The position numbers and the translations under genes are program-made. Positions 13,876 through 14,457 of a DNA stretch of 14,457 nt are shown here, piece after piece (the stretch's first letter is position 1; each line of letters starts with the position of its first letter). The stretch comes from an uncultured Granulosicoccaceae bacterium. GTDB taxonomy: Bacteria > Pseudomonadota > Gammaproteobacteria > CALCKW01. The DNA lies in the NCBI GenBank assembly GCA_937941555.1, contig CALDHJ010000425.1, positions 1 through 14,457 on the forward strand. Reading direction: 5' to 3'. The notes below the pieces were generated by a model, which ran no database searches, was not told the origin of the DNA, and was given only the letters and a program-made list of their open reading frames with translations.

Positions 13876-14457
13876 ATGAAGGTTTTTCTGGGTTTGCTTG
13901 CGGGTGCGGCGGTGTTGAGCGGCTGCTCGGCCTTGCCCCAACTGGCCGCACCGACCCCGGCGTGGGACGCTGACCGTGACTATCGACTGACCATTCTGCA
14001 CACCAATGACCACCACGGTCGATTCTGGCCCAACCGCCACGGCGAATACGGCATGGCCGCGCGCAAGACCTTGATCGATCGAATTCGAGCGGAAGTTCAG
14101 GCCGACGGTGGCAGTGTGCTCCTGCTGTCGGGCGGTGACATCAATACCGGTGTTCCGGAATCCGACCTGCAAAATGCAGAGCCGGACTTCAAGGCCATGG
14201 TCATGCTCGACTACGACGCCATGGCGCTCGGTAACCACGAATTCGACAACCCGCTCGCGGTTCTCGATGAGCAACAGAGCTGGGTCGACTTTCCGATGTT
14301 GTCGGCCAATATCTATGACAAGTCCGGCGACCGCCCCTATCAGGCGTTCGAGATCTTCGAGCAGCAGGGTGTGAAGGTTGCCGTGATCGGCCTGACGACT
14401 GAAGACACCTCCCGCATCGGCAACCCCGAGTACATCAGCGAACTCGATTTTCGCGAT
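13876..14457 (+). CDS. ushA: UshA-type 5'-nucleotidase / UDP-sugar hydrolase, lipoprotein (3' end outside window)
   Basis: Metallophosphoesterase that hydrolyses extracellular or periplasmic nucleotides and UDP-sugars for nucleoside and phosphate salvage. The first 194 residues are present of an expected roughly 550. A lipoprotein leader ends in LSGC (Cys17), so the protein is membrane anchored, unlike the soluble E. coli UshA. Metal and catalytic motifs: LHTNDHHGRFW (Asp45, His47), SGGDINTGVPESDLQ (Asp88) and ALGNHEFDNP (Asn120-His121). The stretch through KVAVIGLTTEDTSRIGNPEY is nearly the same as E. coli UshA. AAGGAG (13863-13868) lies 7 nt before ATG 13876 and fixes the start. The nucleotide-binding C-terminal domain lies outside the window. 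Confidence 0.95.
   Translation, partial: MKVFLGLLAGAAVLSGCSALPQLAAPTPAWDADRDYRLTILHTNDHHGRFWPNRHGEYGMAARKTLIDRIRAEVQADGGSVLLLSGGDINTGVPESDLQNAEPDFKAMVMLDYDAMALGNHEFDNPLAVLDEQQSWVDFPMLSANIYDKSGDRPYQAFEIFEQQGVKVAVIGLTTEDTSRIGNPEYISELDFRD

Noticed and set aside
13702..14274. 190-codon minus-strand frame
   Set aside because: Antisense to the ushA-like gene, which has an excellent ribosome binding site and near-identical family motifs.
1..14457. tRNA, rRNA, CRISPR array or riboswitch
   Set aside because: No cloverleaf-like segment, conserved rRNA stretch, regularly spaced repeat array or recognised aptamer core was found in the few intergenic gaps.

Overview
The window is GC-rich, densely coded DNA from a Gram-negative proteobacterium. 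A gammaproteobacterium is most likely, because the UshA-type 5'-nucleotidase at the right edge looks very like the enterobacterial enzyme, but the species cannot be named from this sequence. Genes sit in tight operons with ATGA, GTGA or TGATG junctions. Exported proteins carry Sec, lipoprotein or Tat-type leaders.

Left part (1-2571): on the minus strand lie the 5' part of a TRAP solute-binding protein (dctP-type) and, upstream of it, a di-heme cytochrome c peroxidase/MauG-family protein. A small periplasmic Sel1-repeat protein on the plus strand overlaps the 5' end of the peroxidase gene head to head.

Centre (2697-7897): this is the most interesting part. A minus-strand operon runs SsuD-like FMNH2-dependent monooxygenase > YdhF-like aldo/keto reductase > flavin reductase > TRAP small subunit (DctQ) > TRAP large subunit (DctM), and every junction overlaps by 1 or 4 nt. 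It diverges from a GntR/UTRA regulator across about 63 bp that holds three TATCAAT-like repeats. The three enzymes match the SmoC/SmoB/SmoA logic of oxidative sulfoquinovose desulfonation: C-S cleavage to aldehyde plus sulfite, reduction of the aldehyde, and supply of reduced flavin. Here the import genes are TRAP rather than the ABC system of the known pathway. The proposal is a TRAP-fed organosulfonate desulfonation cassette; the substrate is inferred.

Right of the regulator (7898-10273): a 158-bp palindromic, IS5-family-like MITE has inserted exactly at the gntR stop codon. It is followed by a coupled plus-strand operon of GNAT acetyltransferase, Gfo/Idh/MocA oxidoreductase and deoxyinosine-type DNA glycosylase. 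The Gfo/Idh/MocA protein could belong to the same catabolic unit, for example as an NAD-dependent glycoside-cleaving enzyme.

Right end (10315-14457): a minus-strand pair encodes a DUF1800 lipoprotein and a DUF1501 protein with a Tat-like leader. A 255-bp divergent spacer separates it from the 5' part of a lipoprotein UshA-like 5'-nucleotidase that runs off the window. No rRNA, tRNA, CRISPR array or complete transposase gene was seen.
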